A stretch of DNA of 64,000 nucleotides from Shimia biformata (GTDB taxonomy: Bacteria > Pseudomonadota > Alphaproteobacteria > Rhodobacterales > Rhodobacteraceae). Numbering within the stretch: the first letter of the stretch is position 1; every line of letters starts with the position of its first letter. The stretch spans positions 1,335,475 to 1,399,474 of the forward strand of contig NZ_JAFEJK010000001.1 of assembly GCF_016888515.1 (NCBI RefSeq), read 5' to 3'. The notes under the pieces were generated by a model. That model made no database searches. It had not been told where the DNA came from and saw nothing but the letters and a program-made list of their open reading frames with translations. Both the position numbers and the translations under genes were made by a program. Shown in pieces: positions 27,169 through 35,666 of the stretch.

Positions 27169-28362
27169 TTACCCTTTCACCGCTTTCACGATTTTTTCTG
27201 CACCATCCGACAGGTTGTCGGCGGCGATCACGTTCAGGCCAGAGGTGTTGATGATCTCTTTGCCCTTCTCGACATTGGTGCCTTCCAGACGCACGACCAG
27301 CGGAACCTGCAGGCCGACCTCTTTCACCGCGGCGACAACGCCTTCCGCGATCACGTCGCAGCGCATGATGCCGCCGAAGATGTTCACCAGGATGCCTTTG
27401 ACGTTCGGGTCCGAGGTGATGATCTTGAACGCTTCGGTCACTTTCTCCTTGGTGGCGCCGCCACCAACGTCGAGGAAGTTGGCAGGCTCGGCACCATAAA
27501 GCTTGATGATGTCCATCGTCGCCATGGCAAGGCCCGCGCCGTTCACCATGCAGCCGATTTCACCGTCCAGAGCGATGTAGTTCAGGTCATACTTGGATGC
27601 GGCCAGTTCCTTGGGGTCTTCCTCGGTTTCGTCGCGCAGAGCGGCGACGTCCTGATGGCGATAGACCGCGTTGCCGTCAAAGCCCAGCTTGGCGTCCAGA
27701 AGTTTCAGGTTGCCGTCTTCCATGACGATCAGCGGGTTGATCTCAAGCATCTCCATGTCCTTCTCGACGAAGGCCTGGTAGAGCTGACCCAGAAGCTTGA
27801 CGCATTGCTTGACCTGCGCGCCTTCCAGTTCCAGCGCAAAGGCGACGCGGCGGCCGTGATAAGGCATGTAGCCGGTTGCCGGGTCGATCGAGAACGACAG
27901 GATTTTTTCCGGGGTCGACGCGGCGACCTCTTCGATGTCCATGCCGCCTTCGGTCGACGCCACGATCGAGATGCGGCTGGTCTGGCGGTCAACGAGGAAC
28001 GCAAGATAGAGTTCGCGCGCGATGTCCGAGCCGTCTTCGATATAGATGCGGTTGACCTGTTTCCCTGCCGGGCCGGTCTGATGGGTCACAAGGGTGCGGC
28101 CCAGCATCTTCTTGGCTTCTTCGGCGGCTTCTTCCACCGACTTGGCAAGGCGCACACCGCCTTTTTCGCCTGCGTCAGCTTCCTTGAAGTGGCCCTTGCC
28201 GCGGCCGCCCGCATGGATCTGTGCCTTCACGACCCAGAGCGGGCCGTCAAGTTCACCGGCTGCGGTCTTGGCGTCTTCGGCCTTCAGGACAACACGTCCT
28301 TCGGAAACCGGGGCGCCATAGCTGCGAAGAAGTTGCTTCGCCTGGTATTCATGGATGTTCAT
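27169..28362 (-). CDS. sucC: succinyl-CoA synthetase beta subunit (ADP/GDP-forming)
   Basis: 397 residues from the ATG at 28362 ([16 protein letters not shown], the canonical SucC start); a longer in-frame extension upstream is discarded. An ATP-grasp domain occupies about 1-240, with [17 protein letters not shown] as the nucleotide-binding loop (about 43-59). The CoA-ligase domain follows, with GGGATKEKV near 320 and [10 protein letters not shown] near 350. The upstream gap (28363-28583) carries a pair of TGTGATCACA-type palindromes about 110-140 bp from the start, which suggests that sucC has its own regulated promoter in addition to any read-through from mdh. Cotranscribed with sucD. Confidence 0.96.
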   Translation of the reverse strand: MNIHEYQAKQLLRSYGAPVSEGRVVLKAEDAKTAAGELDGPLWVVKAQIHAGGRGKGHFKEADAGEKGGVRLAKSVEEAAEEAKKMLGRTLVTHQTGPAGKQVNRIYIEDGSDIARELYLAFLVDRQTSRISIVASTEGGMDIEEVAASTPEKILSFSIDPATGYMPYHGRRVAFALELEGAQVKQCVKLLGQLYQAFVEKDMEMLEINPLIVMEDGNLKLLDAKLGFDGNAVYRHQDVAALRDETEEDPKELAASKYDLNYIALDGEIGCMVNGAGLAMATMDIIKLYGAEPANFLDVGGGATKEKVTEAFKIITSDPNVKGILVNIFGGIMRCDVIAEGVVAAVKEVGLQVPLVVRLEGTNVEKGKEIINTSGLNVIAADNLSDGAEKIVKAVKG

Positions 28363-28470
28363 GGAACCGTCCCATCGTTGCTGCGATTGCCGGGCGGTTT
28401 GGCACATTACGTTGCCGGAACTAAGCGTTTTTTTGTCGCGCGTGCGGGAAACCGCCGAAAAAGCGACATT

Positions 28471-28501
28471 TGTGATCACACGTTGAAATTAAGTGATCAC
28501 A
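28471..28501. promoter_or_regulatory. paired GTGATCAC palindromes upstream of sucC (candidate operator)
   Basis: TGTGATCACA at 28471-28480 and AGTGATCACA at 28492-28501 share the palindromic core GTGATCAC, and the centres are 21 bp apart, which is two helical turns. They are 109-139 bp upstream of the sucC start in a 221-bp gap (28363-28583) that has no gene. The same core occurs three times upstream of sdhC and nowhere else between genes in this window. The layout fits cooperative binding of a dimeric regulator to the two TCA promoters. The regulator is unknown. The element is not a CRP site because the 6-bp spacer between half-sites is missing. Confidence 0.65.
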
Positions 28502-28583
28502 AAGCGGATACCGTTATCGTTATCAGGTTTCCCGGCGCAGAATCGCCTGGCTGACCTGCGCGGAAAGCGCCTGAAATAAAGGG

Positions 28584-29441
28584 CTATCTCCGATTGCCCC
28601 AACGCAAGCGCCAAGCCATCTGTCGCATGATCCAAGCATAGCCATAGCGCACCCTGCCGGTGAATCCCCGGTCAATCAGGCGGCCGGGGGTCGCCGTTGT
28701 GCCAGGTGACAGCGCCTTGTCCGCCGCGATCAGCCGGTCAAGATGGGCGCGGGCCACGGGGCCGATCGCATGGTCCAGAGACGTCTTTTGTGCGTGACCG
28801 CGCGACAGGTGGCGGTGAAACTCGGGGCTGTGAATGACGCGCGGCGCGGCCTGATTGTGTTCCCAGGCTTCGAACTGGCGACACGCCATCATGTTGTATT
28901 CCGGCGGCAGGATCCCGAGGCGCAGGTCGCTGTCATAAAGCTTGCGCCGCAGGATGGGCTGGTCCAGCCCGGCGCCGGTCGCGGCAAGTGTTTCGGCAAC
29001 ATCGGTGAAGAAGTCGCGGATTTGGCGAGTTCCATGGCAGGCGAGAACGCCGCTGTTGACATGGGGGAACGCGTTTATCAGCGGATCGGGTTCGATGGCA
29101 TGACCACCGCTGGGATTGCGATACTGGTCATGGCAGGCCATCACGTCGAACCGGTCCAGCACATCGAATACGTCGCTGATATCCCCGACCACGCGGATAT
29201 CGGCATCAAGATAGATCGTGCGGTCAAAACGCGTACGGGCCAGGGCCTCGAACTTTGGGCGAAACCAGCTTTTCTGCAAGTCATGCACCTGATCGAAAAC
29301 GCCGGGCTCAACCGGACAATCGGTGAAGATGTCGATCTGGGCAGAAGGCGAAACGGCGCGCAAACTGCGCGCCGCATCATGGGCAATTTCGGTATAGCCG
29401 GGACCGCTGGTGGCGAAGATATAGCCGCGGCTCCCGGTCAT
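28584..29441 (-). CDS. glycosyltransferase-like protein between mdh and sucC
   Basis: 285 residues. The N-terminal region (YIFATSGPGYTEIAHDAARS) and the acidic metal-binding motif TIYLDADIRVVGD (about 94-106) resemble GT-A fold nucleotide-diphospho-sugar transferases, with HVNSGVLACHG near 125-135 and GLDQPILRRKL near 157-167 also matching that fold. No membrane segment or signal is seen, and the C-terminal 60 residues are basic. It lies 7 bp after mdh in the same direction, so it is cotranscribed with mdh, while the large gap downstream holds the sucC promoter. It has no obvious role in the TCA cycle. The donor and acceptor sugars cannot be predicted. Confidence 0.68.
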   Translation of the reverse strand: MTGSRGYIFATSGPGYTEIAHDAARSLRAVSPSAQIDIFTDCPVEPGVFDQVHDLQKSWFRPKFEALARTRFDRTIYLDADIRVVGDISDVFDVLDRFDVMACHDQYRNPSGGHAIEPDPLINAFPHVNSGVLACHGTRQIRDFFTDVAETLAATGAGLDQPILRRKLYDSDLRLGILPPEYNMMACRQFEAWEHNQAAPRVIHSPEFHRHLSRGHAQKTSLDHAIGPVARAHLDRLIAADKALSPGTTATPGRLIDRGFTGRVRYGYAWIMRQMAWRLRWGNRR

Positions 29442-29448
29442 GTCAGTC

Positions 29449-30456
<1,008 letters not shown>

Positions 30457-30580
30457 TTAACGGGCCGCGACGCAAGTTTTTTGCGCTGCGGCGCAGCGGC
30501 GCGGCAAGATGCTTGCGCTAACATGCGATTTGGTAAATGGTCGCCCACGCGGGAATTTTCGGGCAGGGGACGCGCGGGTT

Positions 30581-31318
30581 TTGGATACCGGACTTTTCAT
30601 CATTGCCGCCATCGCGGTCACCTTCGCAGGTATCTCGAAGGGCGGTTTCGGGTCCGGCGCGGCCTTTGCGTCATCGACGATTCTCGCGCTGGTGATTCCA
30701 CCGACGCAGGCGCTTGGGATCATGCTGCCCTTGCTGATGCTGATGGATGTGGCGAACCTGAAACCCTATTGGAAGAAATGGGCCTGGCCGGAATCCAAGG
30801 TGCTGATCCTTGGGGGAATTCCCGGTGTGGCGCTGGGGGCGGCGCTGTTCACAGTGGCCAATGACGATCTGTTGCGCTTCCTCATCGGGGTGGTGGCGAT
30901 CGGGTTTGTGGTCTGGCACCGTTGGCCCGGCCGCAAAGGGCCGGTGAAGCCGCTACCGGAAAGTGCGGGATTTGTCGCCGGGCTTGTGGCGGGTTTCACC
31001 TCCTTCATCAGCCATGCGGGCGGGCCGCCGGCGGCGGTCTACCTGTTGTCCCGTGACATCGGCAAGACACCTTATCAGGCCAGCACGGTGCTGATTTTCT
31101 GGGTCATCAACATCGCCAAGTTCGTGCCTTACGCGTTTCTCGGCGTCTTTACCGTGCAGACTTTCACGATGGATCTGTACCTGGCGCCATTTGCGCTGAT
31201 CGGGGCGTGGATCGGGGTCAAGGCGCATCACATGGTATCGGAAAAGGCGTTCTTCGCGCTGACCTACGTGTTGTTGCTGATCACCGGTGGCAAGTTGATC
31301 TTTGACGCGCTGACCTGA
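30581..31318 (+). CDS. TauE/SafE family anion exporter
   Basis: 245 residues from a TTG at 30581, preceded by AGGGGA at about 10 nt; in-frame upstream codons to 30509 are not hydrophobic and look like leader sequence. Seven to eight predicted membrane helices and the repeated GG(F/I)xxGSG-type motifs (ISKGGFGSGAAF at about 18-29, SHAGGPPAAVY near 145) fit the TauE/SafE (sulfite/sulfoacetate exporter) family. The substrate is probably an organic or inorganic anion, not determinable here. It is divergent from mdh across 169 bp and has no clear operon partner. The segment 30412-30580 shows no other gene. Confidence 0.8.
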   Translation: MDTGLFIIAAIAVTFAGISKGGFGSGAAFASSTILALVIPPTQALGIMLPLLMLMDVANLKPYWKKWAWPESKVLILGGIPGVALGAALFTVANDDLLRFLIGVVAIGFVVWHRWPGRKGPVKPLPESAGFVAGLVAGFTSFISHAGGPPAAVYLLSRDIGKTPYQASTVLIFWVINIAKFVPYAFLGVFTVQTFTMDLYLAPFALIGAWIGVKAHHMVSEKAFFALTYVLLLITGGKLIFDALT

Positions 31319-31333
31319 TCCGGGCCGACCCGT

Positions 31334-31648
31334 TCAGGCCAGTTTGCCGGGTTTGGGCAGCGCTTCAGCCAGTTCCTGATAGCTTTCTCCTGCGGCGACA
31401 AGGCAGGTACGGCCATCGGGCAGGGTGACGGTGATCGACCAGCTGCCGGTTTCCTCTGACGCAAAAACTTCGACCACCACGTTGTTGTTGCCCAGCCCGA
31501 CCGAGCGGCGCGTCTCGCCGAAATCTCCGGTCAGACGTTCCAGCACCACGTCGCGCGGGGCACAGTTGTTGCCCTGTGCGTGGGCCAAATCCGCACCCAT
31601 CGCCATCAGTCCCAGCCCCATCGTCATCTTGAGAATCACGTCTTTCAT
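31334..31648 (-). CDS. small secreted protein of unknown function
   Basis: 104 residues from the ATG at 31648, preceded by a GGGACAGG ribosome site. The first 25 residues are a signal peptide (basic start, hydrophobic core, AHAQ cleavage region at about 24-27), so the mature protein of about 79 residues is periplasmic. Two cysteines (in NNCAPRD and RTCLVAAG) could form a disulfide, and the middle alternates beta-type residues (VVVEVFASEETGSWSITVTL). The pattern resembles small Rhodobacteraceae periplasmic proteins with no known activity. It lies between the TauE gene (convergent, 15 bp) and the mcl2 promoter (divergent). Confidence 0.7.
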   Translation of the reverse strand: MKDVILKMTMGLGLMAMGADLAHAQGNNCAPRDVVLERLTGDFGETRRSVGLGNNNVVVEVFASEETGSWSITVTLPDGRTCLVAAGESYQELAEALPKPGKLA

Positions 31649-31780
31649 ACCTGTCCCTTTCTGTTTCTGCTCGCCGCAATGGGGGCGATCACCTGCCGAA
31701 ATCATGGGCGGACAAGGCGTAAATCCGGGTTAATCAACCGAGCGCAGCTTGCGCTTGGGGGATTGGACGTGGGGAAATTG

Positions 31781-31840
31781 CTGCATTGCGGCGGAATTAC
31801 CCTTGAAGTTTTCTGAGAATTTGGGCCATGTTCGCGCAAC
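31781..31840 (+). promoter_or_regulatory. candidate ethylmalonyl-pathway elements upstream of mcl2
   Basis: CTGCATTGCGGCG at 31781-31793 is identical to 51863-51875 upstream of ccr. TTCGCGCAAC at 31831-31840 is identical, in gene orientation, to the element at 50307-50298 upstream of meaA. Both lie in the 211-bp gap before mcl2. The shared words may reflect a common regulator of the pathway. A 12-base part of the first word also occurs once inside coding sequence (37529-37540), so chance cannot be excluded. Confidence 0.4.
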
Positions 31841-31859
31841 ATTATTACGAGGTGATGAA

Positions 31860-32714
31860 ATGGATCAGCGCGCACGCCCCTATCGTTCGGTTCTCTATAT
31901 CCCCGGTTCCAAGGACCGGGCGCTGGACAAGGCCCGGACCCTTCCTGTTGACGCGATCATCTTCGATCTCGAAGACGCGGTGACGGTCGAGGAAAAGGAC
32001 AACGCTCGCGACACGCTGAAAGCGGCGCTTGCGGCGGGCGGTTACGGTGACCGGGTGCGGATCGTGCGGATCAACGGGCTGGACACCAAATGGGGCGAGG
32101 CAGATGCCCGCGCCGCCGCCGAGATGGATTGCGACGCGGTCCTTCTGCCCAAGGTCGATGGGCCCGAGCAGATTGACGCGCTGGCCGCTTTGGTCGGCGA
32201 CAAACCGATCTGGGCGATGATGGAAACGCCTCGCGGCATGTTAAATGCAGCCGCGATTGCGGCGCATCCGCAATTGCAGGGCATGGTGATGGGCACCAAT
32301 GACCTGGCCAAGGAACTCCAGACCCGCTATCGCCCCGACCGCCTGCCGATGATGGCCGGGTTGGGCCTGTGTGTGCTGGCGGCCAAGGCCGAGGGTGTGA
32401 TTATCGTCGATGGCGTCTATAACGCCTTCAAGGATGACGAGGGCCACCGCGCCGAATGCGATCAGGGCCGCGACATGGGCTTTGACGGCAAAACCATCAT
32501 CCACCCGGCCCAGATCGAGGTCGCAAACACCGCCTTCGCGCCCAGCGAAGCCGAGATCGACCTGGCTCGCCGCCAGATTGCGGCGTTTGAAGAAACCGAG
32601 GCCGCAGGGCAGGGCGTTGCCGTGGTCGATGGCAAGATCGTCGAAAACCTGCATGTCGCGACGGCACGCGAAATCCTTGCGAAAGCAGATGCAATCGCGG
32701 CCCTGACCGCCTAA
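31860..32714 (+). CDS. mcl2: CitE-like (3S)-malyl-CoA thioesterase / malyl-CoA lyase family protein
   Basis: 284 residues from the ATG at 31860, with GAGGTG 5 nt upstream. It is an HpcH/HpaI aldolase/CitE-family TIM barrel. The motif FDLEDAVTVEEKDNAR (about 35-50) and METPRGML near 121 supply the metal-coordinating acidic residues. It is clearly shorter than the 318-residue malyl-CoA lyase Mcl1 of Rhodobacter. In R. sphaeroides the equivalent short protein, Mcl2, hydrolyses (3S)-malyl-CoA to malate and CoA and lies in the same neighbourhood as mch, sdh and mdh. On that precedent this is assigned as Mcl2, completing the ethylmalonyl-CoA route to malate. A beta-methylmalyl-CoA lyase (Mcl1) is not in this window. 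Confidence 0.78.
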   Translation: MDQRARPYRSVLYIPGSKDRALDKARTLPVDAIIFDLEDAVTVEEKDNARDTLKAALAAGGYGDRVRIVRINGLDTKWGEADARAAAEMDCDAVLLPKVDGPEQIDALAALVGDKPIWAMMETPRGMLNAAAIAAHPQLQGMVMGTNDLAKELQTRYRPDRLPMMAGLGLCVLAAKAEGVIIVDGVYNAFKDDEGHRAECDQGRDMGFDGKTIIHPAQIEVANTAFAPSEAEIDLARRQIAAFEETEAAGQGVAVVDGKIVENLHVATAREILAKADAIAALTA

Positions 32715-32744
32715 ACCTGTCCCCATGGATCAACAGGGGAGAGA

Positions 32745-33302
32745 ATGATGATCTGGTTGGTACTGGGCGTGGCGCTTTGGGCGGCTGCGCATATGTTCAA
32801 GCGTATCGCGCCGGATGCGCGCAAGAATATGGGCGAAAAAGGCAAGGGCGTCGTTGCCCTGGCGCTGGCGGCGTCGGTCGTGTTGATGGTGCTGGGCTAT
32901 CGCGCGGCGCCTGTGGTGGATCTGTGGTATCCGCCAGCTTGGACGCTGCATCTGAACAACCTTTTGGTGCTGGTCGCGATCTTCCTGATGAGCCCGGCGC
33001 CGCGCAAGGGCAAGATCTTCAACAAGATGCGCCACCCGCAGCTGGCCGGGTTCCGCGCCTGGGCCTTTGCGCACCTTCTGGTGAACGGCGATCTGGCTTC
33101 GGTCATCCTGTTTGGCGGGCTGTTCATCTGGGCGGCGGCTGAGGTCGTGATGATCAACAAGGCCGAAGGCGACTGGCAGCCGACCCAGACCGGAACCTAT
33201 GCCAAGGATGCGATGTTCCTTGTCGCGTCGCTGATCCTGATGGCGATCATCGGCTATATCCACGGCTGGCTTGGCCCGTGGCCGTTCCCCGGAGCGATGT
33301 GA
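32745..33302 (+). CDS. NnrU family membrane protein
   Basis: 185 residues with about five hydrophobic segments (about 2-18, 38-55, 65-85, 110-130 and 150-175), matching the NnrU type, which in denitrifiers is linked to nitric-oxide metabolism but in most Rhodobacteraceae has no proven role. Two adjacent ATGs (32745 and 32748) are equally placed after AGGGGAGAG. It follows mcl2 by 30 bp, and its stop overlaps the next start (ATGA) by 4 bp-scale coupling. Its position between mcl2 and mch recalls the conserved order in Rhodobacter. The link to the ethylmalonyl pathway is only positional. Confidence 0.83.
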   Translation: MMIWLVLGVALWAAAHMFKRIAPDARKNMGEKGKGVVALALAASVVLMVLGYRAAPVVDLWYPPAWTLHLNNLLVLVAIFLMSPAPRKGKIFNKMRHPQLAGFRAWAFAHLLVNGDLASVILFGGLFIWAAAEVVMINKAEGDWQPTQTGTYAKDAMFLVASLILMAIIGYIHGWLGPWPFPGAM

Positions 33303-33505
33303 TGAAGCTTTATCGTTTCCTCTCGGAAGAAGACACATCCGCCTTCTGTCACAAGGTGACCGAGGCGCTGAACAAAGGGTGGGAGCTTCACGGCTCTCCA
33401 ACCCAGACCTGGGACCATGCGGCCGGCGTCATGCGCTGTGGTCAGGCGGTCACGAAAGAGGTCGAGGGCACCTATTCCCCCGACATAAAGCTAGGAGCGC
33501 AATAA
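33302..33505 (+). CDS. DUF1737 small protein
   Basis: 67 residues, soluble. It begins MKLYRFLSEEDTSAFCHKV and continues with the characteristic pattern ALNKGWELHGSPTQTWD, which is that of the DUF1737 family of small proteins with an (YxxL)xGW-ELxGxPt signature. No catalytic residues are recognisable. The start overlaps the NnrU stop by one base, and mch starts immediately at the stop of this gene (33503-33505 stop, 33506 start), so translation of nnrU, this gene and mch is coupled. Its function is unknown. Protein interaction or small ligand binding are open options. Confidence 0.78.
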   Translation: MKLYRFLSEEDTSAFCHKVTEALNKGWELHGSPTQTWDHAAGVMRCGQAVTKEVEGTYSPDIKLGAQ

Positions 33506-34537
33506 ATGGCAAAGACCAATCCGGGCCGGTTTTTCGAGGATTATTCGCTGGGGCAGGTGATCGACCACGCTGTTCCGCGTACCGTGGGGCAGGGCGAGCG
33601 AGCGCTTTATCACGCGCTCTATCCGGCCCGCCACGCGCTTTATTCCTCGGATGAATTTGCCCGGAATTGCGGTCTTCCGGGATCGCCGCTGGATGACCTG
33701 GCGGCGTTCCACGTGGTCTTTGGCAAGACCGTGCCGGACGTGTCGCTGAACGCGGTGGCCAACCTTGGTTATGCCGAGGGGCGCTGGCTGAAGCCGGTCT
33801 ATGCCGGGGACACGCTGCGGTCTTCGTCCGAGGTGATCGGGCTCAAGCAGAACTCGAACGGCAAGACCGGCGTGGTCTGGGTGCGCACCCGTGGCACGAA
33901 CCAGCACGACGAGGTCGTGATGGACTATGTCCGCTGGGTCATGGTGCGTAAACGCAACGTGGACGCACCAGCGCCCGAAACTGTGGTGCCCGAGCTTTCC
34001 AAGGTTATCGACCCTTCCGATCTCGTGATCCCCGAGGGGCTGGATTTCTCCAACTATAATTTCACCCTGGCCGGGGAACCCCATCGCTGGGGCGACTATG
34101 AGGTGGGTGAGACCATCGACCATGTCGATGGCGTCACGCTGGAAGAAGCCGAACACATGATGGCGACGCGGCTTTGGCAAAACACGGCCAAGGTGCATTT
34201 CGACGCGACGTTCCGTCCTGATGGCCAGCGCCTGATCTATGGTGGTCACATCATCTCGCTCGCGCGCGCCCTGTCGTTCAATGGGCTGGCCAATGCCCAG
34301 ATGATCGTCGGTCTCAACGGTGGCGCTCATGCGAACCCGGCCTTCTCTGGTCTGACGGTCAAGGCATGGTCCGAAGTTCTGGACAAGGCGCCGACATCGA
34401 CCCCGGGGGTTGGCGCGATCCGTCTGCGGCTGGTTGCCACCAAGGGCGGCGCGCCGTTTGAGCTGAAAGGGGACGACGGCAAATACCTGCCGGACGTGCT
34501 GCTGGACCTCGACTACTGGGCGTTGATGCCGCTCTGA
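33506..34537 (+). CDS. mch: mesaconyl-CoA hydratase
   Basis: 343 residues, two MaoC/hotdog domains in tandem, as in the characterised Rhodobacter enzyme. The N-terminal domain (about 1-150) has GRFFEDYSLGQVIDH and the catalytic-type region YSSDEFARNCGLPGSPLDDL. The C-terminal domain (about 175-343) includes HFDATFRPDGQRLIYGGHIISLARALSFNGL. It adds water to mesaconyl-CoA to give (2R,3S)-beta-methylmalyl-CoA, between MeaA/methylsuccinyl-CoA dehydrogenase and the lyase. AGGAG precedes the start. It is the last gene of the mcl2-nnrU-DUF1737-mch operon. After it comes the 348-bp sdh promoter region. Confidence 0.9.
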   Translation: MAKTNPGRFFEDYSLGQVIDHAVPRTVGQGERALYHALYPARHALYSSDEFARNCGLPGSPLDDLAAFHVVFGKTVPDVSLNAVANLGYAEGRWLKPVYAGDTLRSSSEVIGLKQNSNGKTGVVWVRTRGTNQHDEVVMDYVRWVMVRKRNVDAPAPETVVPELSKVIDPSDLVIPEGLDFSNYNFTLAGEPHRWGDYEVGETIDHVDGVTLEEAEHMMATRLWQNTAKVHFDATFRPDGQRLIYGGHIISLARALSFNGLANAQMIVGLNGGAHANPAFSGLTVKAWSEVLDKAPTSTPGVGAIRLRLVATKGGAPFELKGDDGKYLPDVLLDLDYWALMPL

Positions 34538-34574
34538 GTACGGACGTCAGCCGGTCTGCCACCGAAATCGCAGC

Positions 34575-34747
34575 CTGTGATCACAGATTTGGCCTTGAGA
34601 GATGTTACCGCAAACTGCTGTGTTGGTGGCGATAACAGCGAGTGAGTCGCGGTTTGGCGCAGTTATCCGATGGCCGGGCTTGTTTGCAGACAGATGAGTC
34701 GACGGATTGTGCAGATATGTGATCACGCAAATATATGTGTGATCACA
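34575..34747. promoter_or_regulatory. three GTGATCAC palindromes upstream of sdhC (candidate operators)
   Basis: CTGTGATCACAG at 34575-34586 is a perfect 12-bp palindrome. TGTGATCACG at 34718-34727 and TGTGATCACA at 34738-34747 have the same core, and their centres are 20 bp apart. They lie 139-311 bp upstream of the sdhC start in the 348-bp gene-free gap 34538-34885. The pair repeats the two-turn spacing seen before sucC. Five copies of the 8-bp core between genes in two short gaps is far beyond the roughly one expected in 64 kb by chance. The core also occurs twice in coding sequence (60725-60732 and 63952-63959). Confidence 0.7.
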
Positions 34748-34845
34748 AAATGACCGCTCGCGCCGCATAAACTGCAAAAATCTGCCGAATTGCGCCAAAA
34801 AACCGCGTCTGTCGCCATTCGGGTCAGGTGACAGCGCAGAAAAAT

Positions 34846-34862
34846 GCGTTAGTAAGTAACGC
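34846..34862 (+). promoter_or_regulatory. short hairpin in the sdhC leader
   Basis: Perfect inverted arms GCGTTA (34846-34851) and TAACGC (34857-34862) with a 5-nt loop lie just before the sdhC ribosome site. In the message they would form a 6-bp hairpin. This could modulate initiation or be a second operator; nothing further supports either. Confidence 0.35.
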
Positions 34863-34885
34863 AAGGGAATTGAAAAGGAATGATC

Positions 34886-35269
34886 ATGTCTGACGCGAAA
34901 AAGGTTGTAAGACCGCTTTCCCCGCATCTGACCATCTACCGAATGCCCATCCAGGCCATCACGTCGATCCTGACGCGGATCACCGGAAATGCCTTGATCG
35001 TGACCACGGTTCTGGTCGTCTGGTGGCTTCTGGCCGCATCGACCGGCCCGGAATACTTCGCCGTGGCGGATGCGTTCGTGACAAGCTGGTTTGGCCAGCT
35101 GGTCTTCTTCCTGTCGCTCTGGGGTATCTGGTATCACTACCTCGCCGGTCTGCGTCACCTGTACTATGACGCCGGCAAGGGACTGGATGTCGACACTTCC
35201 GAAAAGCTGAGCTGGGCCGTTATCATCGGATCCGCCGCTCTGACTTTCTTCACACTCCTCATCATCTGA
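34886..35269 (+). CDS. sdhC: succinate dehydrogenase cytochrome b556 subunit
   Basis: 127 residues from the ATG at 34886. The ATG six bases earlier sits right on the AAGGA ribosome site and is rejected. The family signature RPLSPHLTIYR (9-19) is followed by three membrane helices (about 24-50, 65-85 and 107-127). The haem b ligand is H91 in GLRHLYYD. It anchors the SdhAB dimer to the inner membrane and forms part of the ubiquinone site. It is the first gene of the sdhC-D-A-(sulfotransferase)-B operon, 12 bp before sdhD. The upstream region holds the operator-like palindromes. Confidence 0.94.
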   Translation: MSDAKKVVRPLSPHLTIYRMPIQAITSILTRITGNALIVTTVLVVWWLLAASTGPEYFAVADAFVTSWFGQLVFFLSLWGIWYHYLAGLRHLYYDAGKGLDVDTSEKLSWAVIIGSAALTFFTLLII

Positions 35270-35281
35270 CCGGAGGCCAAG

Positions 35282-35653
35282 ATGCGTTATCTGACCGACC
35301 GCAAACGTGCCGAAGGGCGTGGCTCGGCCCATGCCGGGACCGAGCATCACTGGTACATGCAAGTCAGCGCGGTGGGCCTTGCCCTGATCGTGCCGACCTT
35401 CCTTTACATCTTCGGCGGCGCCTATGGCGGCACCTATGAAGAGGTGATCGCCGTCTTCAGCCGACCCGTTCCGGCGATCCTGACCGGCCTGACCCTGTTT
35501 GTCGGGCTGAAACACTTCCAGAAGGGCTGGGCCATGTTCGTCGAGGACTATTTCCACGGCACAACCCGCAAAGTGCTGATCATCTTCATGACCGCCTTTG
35601 TCTATGGACTGATTGCGACGGGCCTGTTTGCCCTCGCCAAGATCGCGCTTTGA
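35282..35653 (+). CDS. sdhD: succinate dehydrogenase hydrophobic membrane anchor subunit
   Basis: 123 residues with three membrane segments (about 28-47, 60-78 and 95-120). With SdhC it binds haem and ubiquinone. The [14 protein letters not shown] segment and [15 protein letters not shown] near 77-91 are typical of alphaproteobacterial SdhD, with the histidine and aspartate around the second and third helices as candidates for haem and quinone contacts. The start has a strong GGAGG site. Lies 12 bp after sdhC and 13 bp before sdhA. Confidence 0.92.
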   Translation: MRYLTDRKRAEGRGSAHAGTEHHWYMQVSAVGLALIVPTFLYIFGGAYGGTYEEVIAVFSRPVPAILTGLTLFVGLKHFQKGWAMFVEDYFHGTTRKVLIIFMTAFVYGLIATGLFALAKIAL

Positions 35654-35666
35654 AAGGCTGACTGAC

